NCBI GenBank assembly: GCA_021838785.1
Contig: JAKCCV010000005.1
Span: 62,001 to 126,000, forward strand
DNA from: Acidobacteriota bacterium
Lineage (GTDB): Bacteria > Acidobacteriota > Terriglobia > UBA7540
DNA length: 64,000 nt
Reading direction: 5' to 3'
Part shown: positions 63,225 through 64,000 of the stretch, in pieces
How positions within the stretch are numbered: the first letter of the stretch is position 1
How the letters are laid out: each line of letters opens with the position of its first letter
The notes under the pieces: model-generated
Seen by the model: the letters and a program-made list of their open reading frames with translations, nothing else
Told to the model about the DNA's origin: nothing
Databases searched by the model: none
Translations under genes and position numbers: made by a program

Positions 63225-63695
63225 CTATGGCTGTGGCCACGTCACCTCTTCCACGGGATGCCTGAGCAGCGCTTGCTCATATCCCCGAATCGTATAATAC
63301 GTCGCCTTATCGAAAAATCGGCCAATCAAATGCTGGAGTTCCTGCTCTTGATAGAGCTGCACGGCCGAGTCCACCATGCCCGAGGCGTTGATGTAGTTCC
63401 GCAAATGGTATTTCGTCAGAATCAGAGCATAGACGAGTTCGCTCAGAGGGACCTTCTCCTCCGCTCGGCGGCGCGCCAGCTCATAATGCGCCGACTCGAT
63501 TTCTTCATCGGACATCGTCGTGAGCCATTTTCCGAGATTGCGGTAAACGTCATACGCGCGACGCTCGATGGTTCGCGTTGGCAGGGCGTGATAGGAAGGC
63601 GTCTTCGGATTCGACTGCAAATCTTCCACCACGCCTCGGGTTAATTCATCGGCGTGCTCTTCAATCCTTTGAACCAAACGTGTCGAAAGCAGCAT
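63225..63695 (-). CDS. RsbRD N-terminal-like regulator protein
   Basis: 156 residues, all helical by pattern. LVQRIEEHADELTRGVVEDL, RAYDVYRNLGKWL, VPLSELVYALILTKYHLRNYI and LIGRFFDKATYYTIRGYEQAL resemble the RsbT co-antagonist RsbRD N-terminal (globin-like) domain. The STAS domain of full RsbR proteins is absent, so it is a stand-alone sensor-like module; it may belong to a partner-switching or stress pathway. Encoded 54 bases upstream of acpS. Confidence 0.7.
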   Translation of the reverse strand: MLLSTRLVQRIEEHADELTRGVVEDLQSNPKTPSYHALPTRTIERRAYDVYRNLGKWLTTMSDEEIESAHYELARRRAEEKVPLSELVYALILTKYHLRNYINASGMVDSAVQLYQEQELQHLIGRFFDKATYYTIRGYEQALLRHPVEEVTWPQP

Positions 63696-63794
63696 GAAAA
63701 GCCCTTTTCCCCCTTCCGAGATATCCGTTCCCCTCTCCGCTTGACCATATCAAATTGAGACCAAGAGTTCAATCCGTGCCCGAAGCAGGTAGCG

Positions 63795-64000
63795 AGGTAG
63801 CGCAAAGGTAGCCGGAGTTTGGCTTCCTTTGCAGCTCTTGGTTTGGGATTGGCGGCGGCGCGGGCGGCGAACCCGCTGCTCACGAGCAAAAAGAATCTTC
63901 GTCGGATGATGGGTTACCGGGACCCCTGGAGGCTCGAAGCGGCCTTGGAAAGAAATCCATCCGCCTCGCAGGAAAAGGTGAGGTAAAACGACCCCCACTG
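63795..64000 (-). repeat. ~210-bp dispersed repeat, copy 2 (runs to the window end)
   Basis: Inverted relative to the copy at 46383-46592 and over 90% identical by eye through its full length. The match reaches base 64000 and may continue. The short frames it contains are by-products of the repeat. Confidence 0.88.

Overview
This is a GC-rich (roughly 60%) chromosomal segment from a bacterium that is most probably an Acidobacteriota member (Terriglobia-like, perhaps an uncultured lineage). The best single clue is the secreted protein at 60233-61375, which matches the VWFA-related acidobacterial domain family. DUF4139, TonB-C, PilZ and glycine-zipper proteins of acidobacterial flavour support this. 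No rRNA, tRNA or CRISPR array was seen.

Layout. 1-7.2 kb: pnp (cut by the window edge) and rpsO, a CpsB-type PHP phosphatase, a GT2 glycosyltransferase, a carbon-nitrogen hydrolase, an SDR reductase and a glycine-zipper exported protein. 7.5-12.3 kb: a minus-strand L-ribulose/arabinose block (araB, araD, SSS sodium/sugar symporter, small membrane protein) behind a promoter with a LacI-like dyad. 12.4-17 kb: ilvB-ilvN-ilvC-proC, behind a strong promoter whose start region carries an 18-bp perfect palindrome of TetR-operator type. 17.2-23.5 kb: glycine-zipper lipoprotein, dapD, an overlapping mazG-GNAT-menC/NSAR-EamA operon and a rhomboid protease. 23.6-30 kb: glcD-glcE-glcF-acs (glycolate oxidation plus acetyl-CoA synthetase). 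30.3-35.8 kb: metK-ahcY and the tldD-tldE pair. 35.9-42 kb: an epimerase gene relic, a hypothetical exported protein, a GH57 glucanotransferase/amylase, an M20 peptidase, an array of hairpins and serS.

42-46.8 kb is an accessory island and the most interesting part. It holds the C-terminal relic of an IS110 transposase, relics of an Eco57I-like DNA methylase split by a REP-like element, and several dispersed repeats. It also holds a type I restriction locus in ruins: only the last codons of hsdS and the first codons of an hsdR-like gene survive. Between these two stumps lie two intact genes: a DUF3644/HEPN-like protein with an R-x4-H motif and a winged-helix-like tail, and a PD-(D/E)XK nuclease. 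Start/stop overlaps at both outer ends (ATGA with hsdS, TTGA with hsdR) suggest the pair was an integral accessory module of the restriction operon and has outlived it. This is the best candidate for a little-described defence or toxin module.

46.8-63.7 kb returns to housekeeping and envelope genes: an orphan extracellular beta-propeller/Y_Y_Y protein overlapping a DUF4139 protein, rpsA, an HU/IHF-like protein, a HIT protein, an aminotransferase with a TIM-barrel epimerase, a PilZ-zinc-PilZ protein, gltX, rlmB, the VWFA protein, a tandem TonB-C protein, acpS and an RsbRD-N domain protein. The window ends inside a second copy of the 210-bp repeat seen in the island.

Three dispersed repeat families are visible: a 52-bp palindromic element (five intergenic copies), a ~100-bp element (two copies) and a ~210-bp element (two long copies and one fragment). 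All functional statements are from reading sequence and recalling families; no search was run.
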